Shown here: in pieces, positions 1 to 7,937 of the stretch
Numbering within the stretch: the stretch's first letter is position 1
Layout: every line of letters begins with the position of its first letter
Assembly: GCF_010586825.1 (NCBI RefSeq)
Contig: NZ_JAAAGB010000001.1
Coordinates: 806,001-870,000, forward strand
From: Draconibacterium mangrovi
GTDB lineage: Bacteria > Bacteroidota > Bacteroidia > Bacteroidales > Prolixibacteraceae
Direction: 5' to 3'
DNA length: 64,000 nucleotides
Notes under the pieces: model-generated
Told to the model about the DNA's origin: nothing
The model's database searches: none
Seen by the model: only the letters and a program-made list of their open reading frames with translations
Made by a program: the position numbers and the translations under genes

Positions 1-216
1 TTGTTACAAGGTGGTAATATATTGAGTAGTAATACACATTCATTGGTTTTGGATGATGTTCTGGCTCCGTTAATCAACCGGCTGAATGAAAATCCACGCT
101 ATCTTATTTCAATTGAAATTAACGGGCTGGCCAACTTTAATCTTTCATCCGATGCACAATTTGCTATTCCCCTGGTTATCGAGAGCGAGTACAACTCACC
201 TCGGTTTACCTTATAA
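1..216 (+). CDS. C-terminal fragment of an unidentified protein
   Basis: The reading frame is open from the first base of the window and ends with TAA at 214-216. The TTG at position 1 is probably an internal leucine codon, so the gene most likely begins upstream. The 71 visible residues show no motif I recognise; a stretch rich in I, L, N and ends in a PRFTL tail. It is followed by a hairpin at 243-300. Function unknown; even its reality as a gene rests only on the open frame and the terminator-like structure downstream. Confidence 0.45.
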   Translation: MLQGGNILSSNTHSLVLDDVLAPLINRLNENPRYLISIEINGLANFNLSSDAQFAIPLVIESEYNSPRFTL

Positions 217-242
217 AATAGCATCATAAAAATATCTTGACC

Positions 243-300
243 CGAGAATAGCTGTACATTAAACATAATTGGTCGAAAAATACCCGGCTATTCTCGTTTT
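243..300 (+). terminator. Hairpin with long loop, possible terminator
   Basis: Perfect 10-bp inverted repeat CGAGAATAGC (243-252) and GCTATTCTCG (287-296), followed by four T. The loop of 34 nt is long for an intrinsic terminator, so the call is tentative. It would end the transcript of the edge gene. Confidence 0.35.
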
Positions 301-409
301 AAAAATTTCCACAAATAGGGCCCTGCCTGTTTTCAAAAAAAACCTTACACATTGATTTTCAATATCTATTTTTTGTATTTTTAACGTTAATATACCAAAC
401 AACGCCAAT

Positions 410-895
410 ATGCAATCAAAAAAAACAATGGCCAATCACAGCTTCGACATGCTTGCCGAATCGGGTGAATTTTTGAATCTGGTCTTAGACAATATCACCA
501 GCTGCGTGTTACTGCTCGACAAAGACATGAGACTGCAAGCGTTTAATAACGCGCTAAAAACGATCTTTTCGAACAAAACTGACGAGGACCTTCTATACAT
601 GCTTTGTGGCGAAGCAATTGGATGTGCATACCAAATTGAAGAAGCAAAAGATTGTGGAAAAACCAGTAAATGTTGCACCTGTGAGCTACGGCTGGCAGCC
701 TTCGATTCATACCTTAACAATACTCCGGTATACAAAAAACATATCAGGCGCCCGTTTTTTAATAAGCATGGTGAACGCGAAATGAAAGACCTACAGTTTT
801 CTACCCGGCAGTTCTATTTTAGGAAAGAGAAATACATCATCCTTATTATTGATGATATTACTGGAAAAACAATTACTACGGACTTACCTCAATAA
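410..895 (+). CDS. Stand-alone PAS-domain protein with a cysteine cluster
   Basis: 161 residues with no transmembrane segment, signal peptide or output domain. The N-terminal half looks like a PAS fold (residues about 20-62: LDNITSCVLLLDKDMRLQAFN, shortened here as a typical PAS start). It is followed by a cysteine-rich insert: C66-GEAIG-C72, C82-G, then C88, C89 and C91. The pattern GEA-x-G-C ... CG-x-(T/S) ... C-x-x-C recurs in PAS domains attached to phosphatases and histidine kinases in other bacteria, where a metal, Fe-S or redox role is plausible but, to my knowledge, not firmly established. The C-terminal strand (YIILIIDDIT) completes the PAS sheet. It probably acts in the cytoplasm as a sensor that signals through a partner protein. 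It stands alone, ending in a terminator it shares with secG. Confidence 0.75.
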   Translation: MQSKKTMANHSFDMLAESGEFLNLVLDNITSCVLLLDKDMRLQAFNNALKTIFSNKTDEDLLYMLCGEAIGCAYQIEEAKDCGKTSKCCTCELRLAAFDSYLNNTPVYKKHIRRPFFNKHGEREMKDLQFSTRQFYFRKEKYIILIIDDITGKTITTDLPQ

Positions 896-924
896 TAGTA
901 CAAACATATAAGAACGCAGACCAT

Positions 925-958
925 AAAAAAAGCCGCTCGAAATCGAACGGCTATTTAT
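925..958. terminator. Bidirectional intrinsic terminator
   Basis: AGCCGCTCGA (931-940) pairs with TCGAACGGCT (943-952) with one mismatch. A run of A lies to the left and a T-rich stretch to the right, so it can stop both the PAS gene (plus) and secG (minus), which converge here. Confidence 0.7.
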
Positions 959-980
959 AATATCATCTTTTTTTTGAATC

Positions 981-1346
981 CTAATTTTCACCACCTTCAT
1001 CGTCGGCAGCCGGAGTTTCTTCAGTTGCAGCCGGAGTAGTTGTTGGAAATGTTGGTACCTGAGTAGGATCAACAGCTGTTTCAATTTGTTCCTGCACACG
1101 ACTTTGGTCTGTTTCTGATTGCTCGCGAGGAATAAAACCTGCACCTACAACAGAAAGGAATAATAAAGCTCCTGCCAAAAACCAGGTTCCTTTTTCAAGG
1201 AAATCGGTTGTTTTTCGCACGCCCATAACCTGACCTGAAGACTGGAAATTACTTGCCAGACCTCCTCCTTTAGAGTTTTGTACCAGTACAATAAGTACCA
1301 AAAGGATACAAACGATAAATAGTAAAACGGTGATTAAAGTATACAT
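981..1346 (-). CDS. secG: SecG, protein translocase subunit
   Basis: SecG is the small auxiliary membrane subunit of the SecYEG translocon. Two hydrophobic helices (residues about 3-22 and 56-73) flank the conserved cytoplasmic loop, with NSKGGGLASNF at about 24-34. After the second helix comes an acidic, T/P/E-rich tail of about 45 residues that ends GGEN; such tails vary between Bacteroidota. It is the last gene of the minus-strand operon sigma-54 activator - lptE - TPR protein - secG and ends at a bidirectional terminator. The ATG at 1346 is preceded by the TPR gene stop with only a few bases between. Confidence 0.95.
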   Translation of the reverse strand: MYTLITVLLFIVCILLVLIVLVQNSKGGGLASNFQSSGQVMGVRKTTDFLEKGTWFLAGALLFLSVVGAGFIPREQSETDQSRVQEQIETAVDPTQVPTFPTTTPAATEETPAADDEGGEN

Positions 1347-1351
1347 CTTTT

Positions 1352-1951
1352 TTAATTATTATTCTTTAACAATTCAATTTCTTCAATACGGCCTGCAAAG
1401 TAAACACTTTTTTCCGGATATTTCAAACTTAATTTTTTATAGGCATCCAAAGCTTTCCCGAAGTTCTTTTGCTGAAAATAAATTGATGCCAAAGTTTCTG
1501 TAACCAGCTCCTCATCTTCTTTTACCGACTGTTCAACAAGTTCCCTCTCGCTCCCGTTTCCATTAGTCTCCGGATTATGCTTTACTGTTCGCAATCGTTC
1601 ACTATCGGTCGACAAAAATTTATCAATCAACGAGTTTTCCGACCGTAGTTCAACATCTCCTTCCAAACGATAAGTTACCTGCGAGTTCTCTATTGCAGCT
1701 TCCACCTGTTTTTTAGGCAGTTCATCATTTAAAAATTTAAACAACACTTTTCTGTCGGGAACCATTACCGCCACTTTCTTCAAAACAGCATCATAATCTG
1801 AATGTCCCAGATTCTTCAGGTTCTTTAAATACAACAGCCATCCTGCTGAAAACCACGGAAGATCGGAAGTAAGTTTTTTCACCACATCCAACGTCTTTCC
1901 ATTCAGCGATTTCGATGTATTTATATAGGTCAGAAACTGCTCCCTTTCCAT
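1352..1951 (-). CDS. TPR-like protein of the lptE-secG operon
   Basis: About 199 residues, soluble, no signal peptide. The last 50 residues (LVTETLASIYFQQKNFGKALDAYKKL is the core, given here as the motif A-x-IYFQQKNFGKALDAY) form a tetratricopeptide-like helix pair followed by the usual LSLKYPEKS capping segment. The rest is helical and charged with no recognised domain. I chose the ATG at 1951 because it follows the lptE stop codon (1953-1955) by one base; an earlier in-frame start at 2002 would overlap lptE. Conservation of a hypothetical gene at this place between lptE and secG is usual in Bacteroidota. The role is unknown; a link to envelope assembly is inferred from context only. Confidence 0.75.
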   Translation of the reverse strand: MEREQFLTYINTSKSLNGKTLDVVKKLTSDLPWFSAGWLLYLKNLKNLGHSDYDAVLKKVAVMVPDRKVLFKFLNDELPKKQVEAAIENSQVTYRLEGDVELRSENSLIDKFLSTDSERLRTVKHNPETNGNGSERELVEQSVKEDEELVTETLASIYFQQKNFGKALDAYKKLSLKYPEKSVYFAGRIEEIELLKNNN

Positions 1952-1952
1952 A

Positions 1953-2468
1953 CTACCAGTTTGCAATGGTTGCGTTAAAAATATCGTCGGTAAGTTTTTC
2001 AATAATTTCAGCGCTCAATTCTTCTTCCACTGAACTGATTGAAAGGTTACTATCAAAATCTTCGTAGGCCGAGAATGACTTTTCGAAATTTTCTTCGGGC
2101 ACTTGATTGTTGGTGTATTTCACATTAATTGTAATGGTAAGCCGTGTTTGTGCCGACTCGTCCTGTTTCTGTATCGACATCGGACGAAATTCGTACCCCG
2201 TAATCTGCCCTTCAAATTCAAGGTCGCCGCTTTCCGACAATTCGTTTAACGATGTTTGGCGCGTTAATTTCTCGCGCAACTCCTCGGTAAAACTCTGGCT
2301 TAGCGTAGGGTTGATCAAACGCGCACGGTTAGGGAAATAATATACAGTAAATGTTTTTACGTTGGGCGACAGGTTCGCTCCGGTAAATGAATAACTAACT
2401 TTACACGATGGTGCCAAAACGCCAACCAAGCCTGCTAAAATGGCAACAAACAATAGTTTTCTCAACAT
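1953..2468 (-). CDS. lptE: LptE-like LPS-assembly lipoprotein
   Basis: LptE is the outer-membrane lipoprotein that plugs LptD and helps insert lipopolysaccharide. The 171-residue product starts MLRKLLFVAILAG and has a lipobox-like cleavage region ending APSC (Cys about 22), then YSFTGANLSP, a segment typical of the Bacteroidota LptE family. The middle has alternating strands (VKTFTVYYFPN, LTITINVKYTN). The ATG at 2468 sits 4 bp after the stop of the sigma-54 activator; a longer frame to 2546 would run into that gene and lacks a signal peptide. Co-transcribed with a TPR gene and secG. Confidence 0.85.
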   Translation of the reverse strand: MLRKLLFVAILAGLVGVLAPSCKVSYSFTGANLSPNVKTFTVYYFPNRARLINPTLSQSFTEELREKLTRQTSLNELSESGDLEFEGQITGYEFRPMSIQKQDESAQTRLTITINVKYTNNQVPEENFEKSFSAYEDFDSNLSISSVEEELSAEIIEKLTDDIFNATIANW

Positions 2469-2472
2469 ACTT

Positions 2473-3705
2473 TTATCCCTTAATATCGTATTCTTTAATT
2501 TTGCGGTATAATGTCCGTTCCGAAATTCCCAATTCCTGCGCAGCATATTTTCTTTTCCCGCGATGTTTCTCCAGAGCTTTCTGAATCAACTCAATTTCTT
2601 TATCGGCCAAAGAAAGCGATTCTTCCACAAATTCCTCTGTATCCTGAATATTATCTTTATCAACCGATGTAATATGAATCGGATTTGAGACCTGTTCTTT
2701 TGCCACAAAATTACCATCATTGGTATTGTACAAATTTCTGATAATCTGTGCCTGATCACCTGAAATTGGTGCTTCGCGGTTTTCCATTAAATCGAGCACC
2801 AGTTTTTTAAGGTCGTTCATGTCGCTCTTCATATCAAAAAGAACTTTGTACAGTATTTCGCGCTCGTTGGCAAACGATTTATTGTCTTCTTCGCGGGCCA
2901 GCAAAGCCGGCAAATTAGCTCCTCCGCTAACGGGTAAATACGGGCGTAACGCTTCGGCCGAAATATCACGCTCCTGCTCAATTATCGAAATCTGCTCGGT
3001 AATATTTTTTAACTGGCGGATGTTTCCGGGCCAGCGAAAACTTACCAAAACAGTTCGGGCATCTTCTTCTAAATGCACGGGTGGCATCCGGTATTTTTCG
3101 GCAAAATCGCGTGCAAATTTTCGAAATAACAAAATAACATCGTCGGGGCGTTCGCGCAACGGCGGAATTGAAATCGGTACCGTATTTAAACGATAATACA
3201 AATCCTCGCGAAATTTTCCATCCTCAATTGCTTTCGGAATAATTACGTTGGTTGCGGCAATTACCCGTACATTGGTTTTTATAACCTGCGACGAACCAAC
3301 CTTCATAAACTCTCCCGTTTCCAACACACGCAGCAAACGTACCTGGGTTGATAAAGGCAACTCGCCAATTTCATCCAAAAATATGGTTCCTCCATCGGCT
3401 TCCTGAAAGTATCCCTTCCGGTCGGCAAGTGCTCCGGTAAATGCTCCTTTTTCGTGTCCGAACAACTCTGAATCGATCGTCCCCTCAGGAATCGCTCCGC
3501 AGTTTACGGCAATATATTTACCATGTTTTCGGCTCGAATACTGATGTATTATTTGTGGGAATATTTCTTTACCAACACCACTTTCTCCGGTTACCAAAAC
3601 CGACAAATCGGTTGGCGCCACCTGAACGGCAACTTCAATGGCCCGGTTTATTCCGGCGGTGTTTCCTATTATTCCAAATCTTTGTTTTATTGCTTGTATA
3701 TCCAT
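2473..3705 (-). CDS. Sigma-54-dependent transcriptional activator without receiver domain
   Basis: 410-residue AAA+ enhancer-binding protein. From the ATG at 3705: Walker A GESGVGKE at 40-47, the sigma-54 contact loop GAFTGA at 87-92, Walker B GGTIFLDE at 105-112, arginine finger region LYYRLNTVPI, and a C-terminal Fis-type helix-turn-helix (AAQELGISERTLYRKIKEY). The N-terminus has no response-regulator, GAF or PAS domain, so activity must be set by expression or by the 120-residue linker between AAA+ and HTH. It leads the lptE-TPR-secG operon, an arrangement common in Bacteroidota. A TTG at 3723 is in frame, but a promoter-like box at 3728-3735 makes the ATG at 3705 the better start. Confidence 0.9.
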   Translation of the reverse strand: MDIQAIKQRFGIIGNTAGINRAIEVAVQVAPTDLSVLVTGESGVGKEIFPQIIHQYSSRKHGKYIAVNCGAIPEGTIDSELFGHEKGAFTGALADRKGYFQEADGGTIFLDEIGELPLSTQVRLLRVLETGEFMKVGSSQVIKTNVRVIAATNVIIPKAIEDGKFREDLYYRLNTVPISIPPLRERPDDVILLFRKFARDFAEKYRMPPVHLEEDARTVLVSFRWPGNIRQLKNITEQISIIEQERDISAEALRPYLPVSGGANLPALLAREEDNKSFANEREILYKVLFDMKSDMNDLKKLVLDLMENREAPISGDQAQIIRNLYNTNDGNFVAKEQVSNPIHITSVDKDNIQDTEEFVEESLSLADKEIELIQKALEKHRGKRKYAAQELGISERTLYRKIKEYDIKG

Positions 3706-3727
3706 ATTGTATTTAGTCAACAACCTG

Positions 3728-3735
3728 CAAATTTA
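3728..3735 (-). promoter_or_regulatory. -7 box (TAAATTTG) for the sigma-54 activator operon
   Basis: On the minus strand the sequence TAAATTTG matches the Bacteroidota -7 consensus TAnnTTTG exactly. Transcription would start near 3723, giving a leader of about 18 nt before the ATG at 3705. I do not see a clear -33 box. Confidence 0.45.
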
Positions 3736-3945
3736 CAATTTTTCGATGGCAATGACAGAAAGTCAGTCACAATTAAGTTTTTTTAGGTTTTTTCTACATT
3801 GGGGAGTGTTTTGCAAATCCCGTTCCAACATATTTTCTGCGCAATGCAGGTTATATCTTAAGCGATTATTATCTTTGATGCGTCGGTAAATATTTCTGAC
3901 AAATTGTTAGCAAAACAGACTGTAACCGAATTAAAAAAGAGAAGA

Positions 3946-4680
3946 ATGAACTTTATTGGAATTATACCAGCTCGTTATCAATCCTCACGGTTTCCGGGAA
4001 AGCCCCTGGCAAAAATAAAGGACAAACCTATGATTCAGTGGGTGTATGAAAATGCATCAAAAGCACTTCCATATGTTTGTGTTGCCACCGATGATGATCG
4101 TATTTTTGATGCCGTAAAAGCTTTTGGCGGCGAGGTGGTAAAAACACTTCCTTCGCATCAAAGTGGTACCGACCGTTGTGCCGAGTCAGCCTTAAAAATT
4201 GCTAAAAATCGCCCCGTAGATATTGTCTTAAACATACAAGGAGACGAGCCTTTTGTTAAACCGGAACAAATTGAATTAATTAAATCGTGTTTTGAAAGCG
4301 AAACTGAAATTGCCACACTGGTAAAAAAAGTCGATTCGGAAGAGGAACTTTTTAATCCGAACCGCCCAAAAGTGGTGCTCGACAAAAATGATTTTGCCTT
4401 GTATTTCAGCCGTTCTCCTATTCCGTATTTCCGTGGAGAAGAAAACAAAAACTGGGTAAAAAAACATACATTCTGGAGCCACATCGGTATGTATGCTTTT
4501 AAGGCCGACGTATTACAAAAAATAACTCAGTTGGAACAAGGAAAACTGGAATTGGCCGAATCGCTGGAACAGCTGCGCTGGCTCGAAAATGGCTACAAAA
4601 TAAAAACCGCAGAAACCACTTCAGCTACCATGGGTATTGATACTCCCGAAGATTTGGAAGCCGCTTTGCAACTGTTTTAA
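3946..4680 (+). CDS. kdsB: KdsB, CMP-KDO synthetase
   Basis: 3-deoxy-manno-octulosonate cytidylyltransferase activates KDO with CTP for lipopolysaccharide inner core synthesis. The 244-residue protein begins MNFIGIIPARYQSSRFPGKP, the nucleotide-binding signature of the family, followed by ATDDDRI and GDEPFVKPEQI, and ends with GIDTPEDLE. Length is normal. The ATG at 3946 is preferred over the in-frame TTG at 3904, which would add residues before the universally N-terminal signature. It stands alone between the divergent sigma-54 operon and a small T9SS-tail gene. Confidence 0.95.
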   Translation: MNFIGIIPARYQSSRFPGKPLAKIKDKPMIQWVYENASKALPYVCVATDDDRIFDAVKAFGGEVVKTLPSHQSGTDRCAESALKIAKNRPVDIVLNIQGDEPFVKPEQIELIKSCFESETEIATLVKKVDSEEELFNPNRPKVVLDKNDFALYFSRSPIPYFRGEENKNWVKKHTFWSHIGMYAFKADVLQKITQLEQGKLELAESLEQLRWLENGYKIKTAETTSATMGIDTPEDLEAALQLF

Positions 4681-4756
4681 TCTTTTCCTGTCATTATACG
4701 TTATACAGGCATGTTATTTGCTGCGTATACTCAGGAAACAATTAAACAGTGCTGCC

Positions 4757-5107
4757 ATGAAATATATTATACTTGTCTTATTTACAGTATTTATTGCTTC
4801 GGCGTCTTTTGCTCAAGACACCGGGTTCTCTTCATTCCAAAATGAAGAAGAAACAAAAAACGAGGTAAAGATTTACCCGAACCCTTGTAAAGACAATAAA
4901 GTCACCATTGATTATTCGTTAAAGGAAATCAGCGAAATCCGTCTCACCAACATTACAGGGAAACAGGTATATTTTAAAGAGTACAAATTTCCTGTTTCAA
5001 AAATACAGCTACAACTTAACGATGTTCCGAACGGAATTTACCTGATTCAGATCTTAACCACCGACGACAAACGAACGGTAAAAAAACTGATGATCTCGAG
5101 AAATTAA
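4757..5107 (+). CDS. Mini-protein: signal peptide plus T9SS sorting domain
   Basis: 116 residues. Residues 1-20 are a signal peptide with a hydrophobic core and cleavage after FAQ. After about 15 acidic residues the remainder is a complete type A T9SS sorting tail: VKIYPNPCKD at about 37-46, then the RLTNITGKQVY strand, NDVPNGIYLIQI and the final KKLMISRN. There is thus almost no cargo. T9SS tails normally sit at the end of large secreted enzymes or adhesins, so this is either a secreted bare domain, a remnant of a larger protein, or a small accessory factor. The ATG at 4757 is chosen because the signal peptide begins there. It lies 76 bp after kdsB and 180 bp before another T9SS substrate. 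Confidence 0.8.
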   Translation: MKYIILVLFTVFIASASFAQDTGFSSFQNEEETKNEVKIYPNPCKDNKVTIDYSLKEISEIRLTNITGKQVYFKEYKFPVSKIQLQLNDVPNGIYLIQILTTDDKRTVKKLMISRN

Positions 5108-5287
5108 TTTTTGAACAATTTTCTTTTTCGCCTGTAATTTACAACCGTATTTAGTTAATTTCACCTGAAAATTAAATTGCACGTTGTGAAACAAACATGA
5201 GTCCGCCAATTAGCGTATCACGCAAAAGTGAATAATCAAAATCATGCGAGTTCATCTTCTACCTTAAGAACAAACTATTTTAATCAC

Positions 5288-7483
5288 ATGAAAATCTCTA
5301 CACTCATTCTACTTCTCTTTATAAGTGTTGGGTTATTTGCTCAAACAAGTATTAACGAAGCTCGTCAGAAAGCGGTAGGCACAAGCGTTACGGTTTCGGG
5401 CATAGTAACTAACGGCTCGGAACTTGGCCCCATCAGGTATATTCAGGATAATACCGGAGGAATTGGCATATACGACAATGCCCTGTCCGGCGTACTACGC
5501 GGAGATTCCATCACTGTAACCGGCGAGCTTGACGATTACAATAATCTGTTGGAGATTAGTCCGGTCACCAACTTTACGACGCATGCCTCGGGGCTGTCGC
5601 TACCCGAACCGCAAATCATCAGCATAAGCAATATTGGTGAAGCTTATGAAGCAGAATTGATACGAATAAACAATGTTGAGTTTGTAAATGCCGTTGGGCA
5701 ATTTGGAGGAAACACAAATTACTCTTTTACTGATGGTACAAATACCGGAGAGCTGAGAATAAATTCAAGCAGCCCGCTTGTTGGCGAGGCAATTCCAACC
5801 GGAGCATTCGACCTTGTAGCCATTTGCTCGCAATATAAAACAACTTACCAGCTCCTTCCGCGCGATGCCAATGATTTTATTTTTAATACAAATATTCAGC
5901 TTACGTCAGCACTCGAAGTAGTTGAAACCACAAGCAGTTCGATTACCATAAAATGGAACACCGACAACGATGGCACCTCCGAAATACGATATGGATCGAG
6001 CATGGAATTAGCGGCTTTGACGAATCATGCCAGTGGCCAATCAACAGTTAGTGCCGATGAATATACGCACCAGGCGCAGATTGCGGGTTTACAAAGTTCG
6101 GAGATTGTTTACGCGCAAGCTTTTTCGGTTAACGAAGGCGACACCGCTTTTTCGGCCATCAGTACTTTTGTAAGTAAATCAAATTCGTCGGGCGACATAA
6201 AAGTGTATTTCAACACCGAAATTGATGAAAATTACGCCGATCCAACTGTTGCCTCTAATATCGATGATTTTATGGCCGACACACTCGCTGCCTACATTAA
6301 CAGAGCCAGCGAATCGATCGACTTCTGTATTTACAATATCGACAATTCAAAAATATCAGATGCGCTGAATGCGGCCTACAATCGTGGGGTAACCATTCGT
6401 TTTATCACCTGCGGATCAACAACCCACGCCAGCGTTAGCGATTTGAATAACAATATCCCAGTTCTTGAACGTCCGGAAATAGCGGAAGGCGGAATAATGC
6501 ACAACAAATTTGCCATCTTCGATGCAAACGCAACAAATGCTAACGCTGCCTGGGTTTGGTCGGGCTCCACAAACCTTACACCAAGCCAGCTAACCTACGA
6601 CAGCAATAATATGATCTTTATTCAAGACCAGTCGTTGGCTAAAGTTTATAAGCTTGAATTTGAAGAAATGTGGGGAAGCTCCGGCAACCAGCCAAATACA
6701 GGAAATGCAAAATTTGGTGATGCAAAAACAGACAATACGCCACACCACATACAGGTGGGCGACAAATTGATTGCCTGTTATTTCAGTCCGTCGGACAACA
6801 CCAACCAGCAGTTGATAAATGCGATTAACACGGCAGATTACGATCTGGATATCGAAACCATGCTGATCACCCGCTCTGATTTGGCCTACACTATAATTGA
6901 TGCTTACGACCGCGGTGTTGACGTTAATGTTATTACAGAACGAGAGAGCGATAATACCGACATCGTGAATGCGAATCTCAGCAGTACACTTCCTGCCAAA
7001 AAATACATTTTCGATGATGCAGCAGGTCAGCTTCACCACAAAGTAGCACTGATCGACGCAAACAACCCGGAATCTGATCCGCAAACAATAACCGGCAGCC
7101 ACAACTGGAGCAGTTCGGCCAACGACCGGAACGACGAAAACACACTTATTATTCACGATGCGGATATTGCCAACCAGTATTACCAGCAATTTGCTTATCG
7201 TTTTAAACAAAACGACGGTACACTTGTACTCTCGGCACAGCGAATCGAATCAGCTTCTGTTAAGGTATTCCCAAATCCAACTGAAGGAAGATTGATGATC
7301 ACTGCTGATAAAACAATCTTGCGTATTTCGGTATACAACAGCACCGGTGCAAAAATCAAAGAAGTGCAGCCCAATGAAAATTCGACAGAACTCTATCTGC
7401 CGCAAAATTTAACCGGGCTATTTATGCTAAAAGTAGAATTAAGCAACGGCAACTATAACACGTATAAGGTTTTGAAAAAATAG
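5288..7483 (+). CDS. Secreted phospholipase-D-like protein with T9SS tail
   Basis: 731 residues. Order: signal peptide (1-19, cleavage after LFAQ); OB-fold-like region (about 25-200, with VTVSGIVTNG and RGDSITVTGEL); fibronectin III-like domain (about 205-305); two PLD catalytic repeats with HxKxxxxD motifs, H405-K407-D412 (followed by GSTNLTP) and H583-K585-D590 (followed by GSHNWSS); T9SS sorting tail from about 655 (VKVFPNPTEGR ... FMLKVELSNG). Both active-site halves are intact, so it is probably an active phosphodiesterase, nuclease or phospholipase exported to the surface or medium. Substrate cannot be told from sequence. The ATG at 5288 begins the signal peptide; a GTG at 5228 is in frame but adds a polar stretch in front of it. 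A strong terminator follows at 7538. Confidence 0.88.
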   Translation: MKISTLILLLFISVGLFAQTSINEARQKAVGTSVTVSGIVTNGSELGPIRYIQDNTGGIGIYDNALSGVLRGDSITVTGELDDYNNLLEISPVTNFTTHASGLSLPEPQIISISNIGEAYEAELIRINNVEFVNAVGQFGGNTNYSFTDGTNTGELRINSSSPLVGEAIPTGAFDLVAICSQYKTTYQLLPRDANDFIFNTNIQLTSALEVVETTSSSITIKWNTDNDGTSEIRYGSSMELAALTNHASGQSTVSADEYTHQAQIAGLQSSEIVYAQAFSVNEGDTAFSAISTFVSKSNSSGDIKVYFNTEIDENYADPTVASNIDDFMADTLAAYINRASESIDFCIYNIDNSKISDALNAAYNRGVTIRFITCGSTTHASVSDLNNNIPVLERPEIAEGGIMHNKFAIFDANATNANAAWVWSGSTNLTPSQLTYDSNNMIFIQDQSLAKVYKLEFEEMWGSSGNQPNTGNAKFGDAKTDNTPHHIQVGDKLIACYFSPSDNTNQQLINAINTADYDLDIETMLITRSDLAYTIIDAYDRGVDVNVITERESDNTDIVNANLSSTLPAKKYIFDDAAGQLHHKVALIDANNPESDPQTITGSHNWSSSANDRNDENTLIIHDADIANQYYQQFAYRFKQNDGTLVLSAQRIESASVKVFPNPTEGRLMITADKTILRISVYNSTGAKIKEVQPNENSTELYLPQNLTGLFMLKVELSNGNYNTYKVLKK

Positions 7484-7537
7484 AACGTGCGTTTGGCCGA
7501 CACTTAACCACAACCGTTCTTGTTGAAAAGAACAAAT

Positions 7538-7583
7538 AAAGTCCGGGGCTGCATATAATTATATACAGCCCCGGACTTTTTCA
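7538..7583 (+). terminator. Strong intrinsic terminator
   Basis: Perfect 14-bp stem AAAGTCCGGGGCTG (7538-7551) and CAGCCCCGGACTTT (7566-7579) with an AT-rich 14-nt loop and a T run. It ends the phospholipase-D-like gene. Confidence 0.88.
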
Positions 7584-7705
7584 TTTCTTCACTTAAAAAA
7601 GAAAGTAAAACTTTCATTCAGGTATGGACTAAACCATTTATTCTTTCATGGATATCAGGGAATTACAAATAGCTCAGAAAGCATTCATAAAGCACTGAAT
7701 AACAA

Positions 7706-7895
7706 GCCTCCGCACTTGAGAGTAATAAAATCCGGCGCCCCGGAAATTGTCCCGCAAACAAGAAAAACGAAATCCGGTGGCCCGGAAATACTGCCGCACT
7801 CAAGAAAAATGATTTCCAGCGCCCCGGAAATGTTCCCGCAGACAAGAGAAATGAAATCTGGTAGACCGGAAATACCGCCGCACATCCGAAATGAT
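7706..7895 (+). repeat. Array A: degenerate tandem repeat, exact 42-bp period
   Basis: Four full units start at 7728, 7770, 7812 and 7854, with half a unit before them (from 7706). Every unit is 42 bp. Each holds an inverted repeat TCCGG-nnnn-CCGGA (arms kept, one G-U type change in unit 4 and one mismatch in unit 3; loops CGCC, TGGC, CGCC, TAGA), then AAAT, then a CCGCA box, then a purine tract like CAAGAAAAA. Units differ by substitutions only, apart from a possible short tail of the last unit. An ORF of 14-residue repeats runs through it on each strand simply because 42 is divisible by 3; I do not think it is coding. The array fills the 454-bp gap between the convergent phospholipase-D-like gene and deoC; 7584-7705 shows nothing else. 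Confidence 0.9.
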
Positions 7896-7937
7896 TGTTC
7901 TTCGATAAAACAATAACGCTTAGCGGCCAGTAATCTC

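Noticed and set aside
1953-2546. Longer LptE start at 2546
   Set aside because: Adds a polar stretch before the signal peptide and overlaps the sigma-54 activator; ATG at 2468 fits operon spacing.
3904-3945. TTG start for kdsB at 3904
   Set aside because: The nucleotide-binding signature should be at the very N-terminus, as given by the ATG at 3946.
7716-7916. Open frame of 14-residue repeats through array A (and its minus-strand partner)
   Set aside because: The frame is open only because 42 is a multiple of 3. Units vary at all codon positions, there is no promoter or start signal, and sister arrays of 41 bp cannot code.
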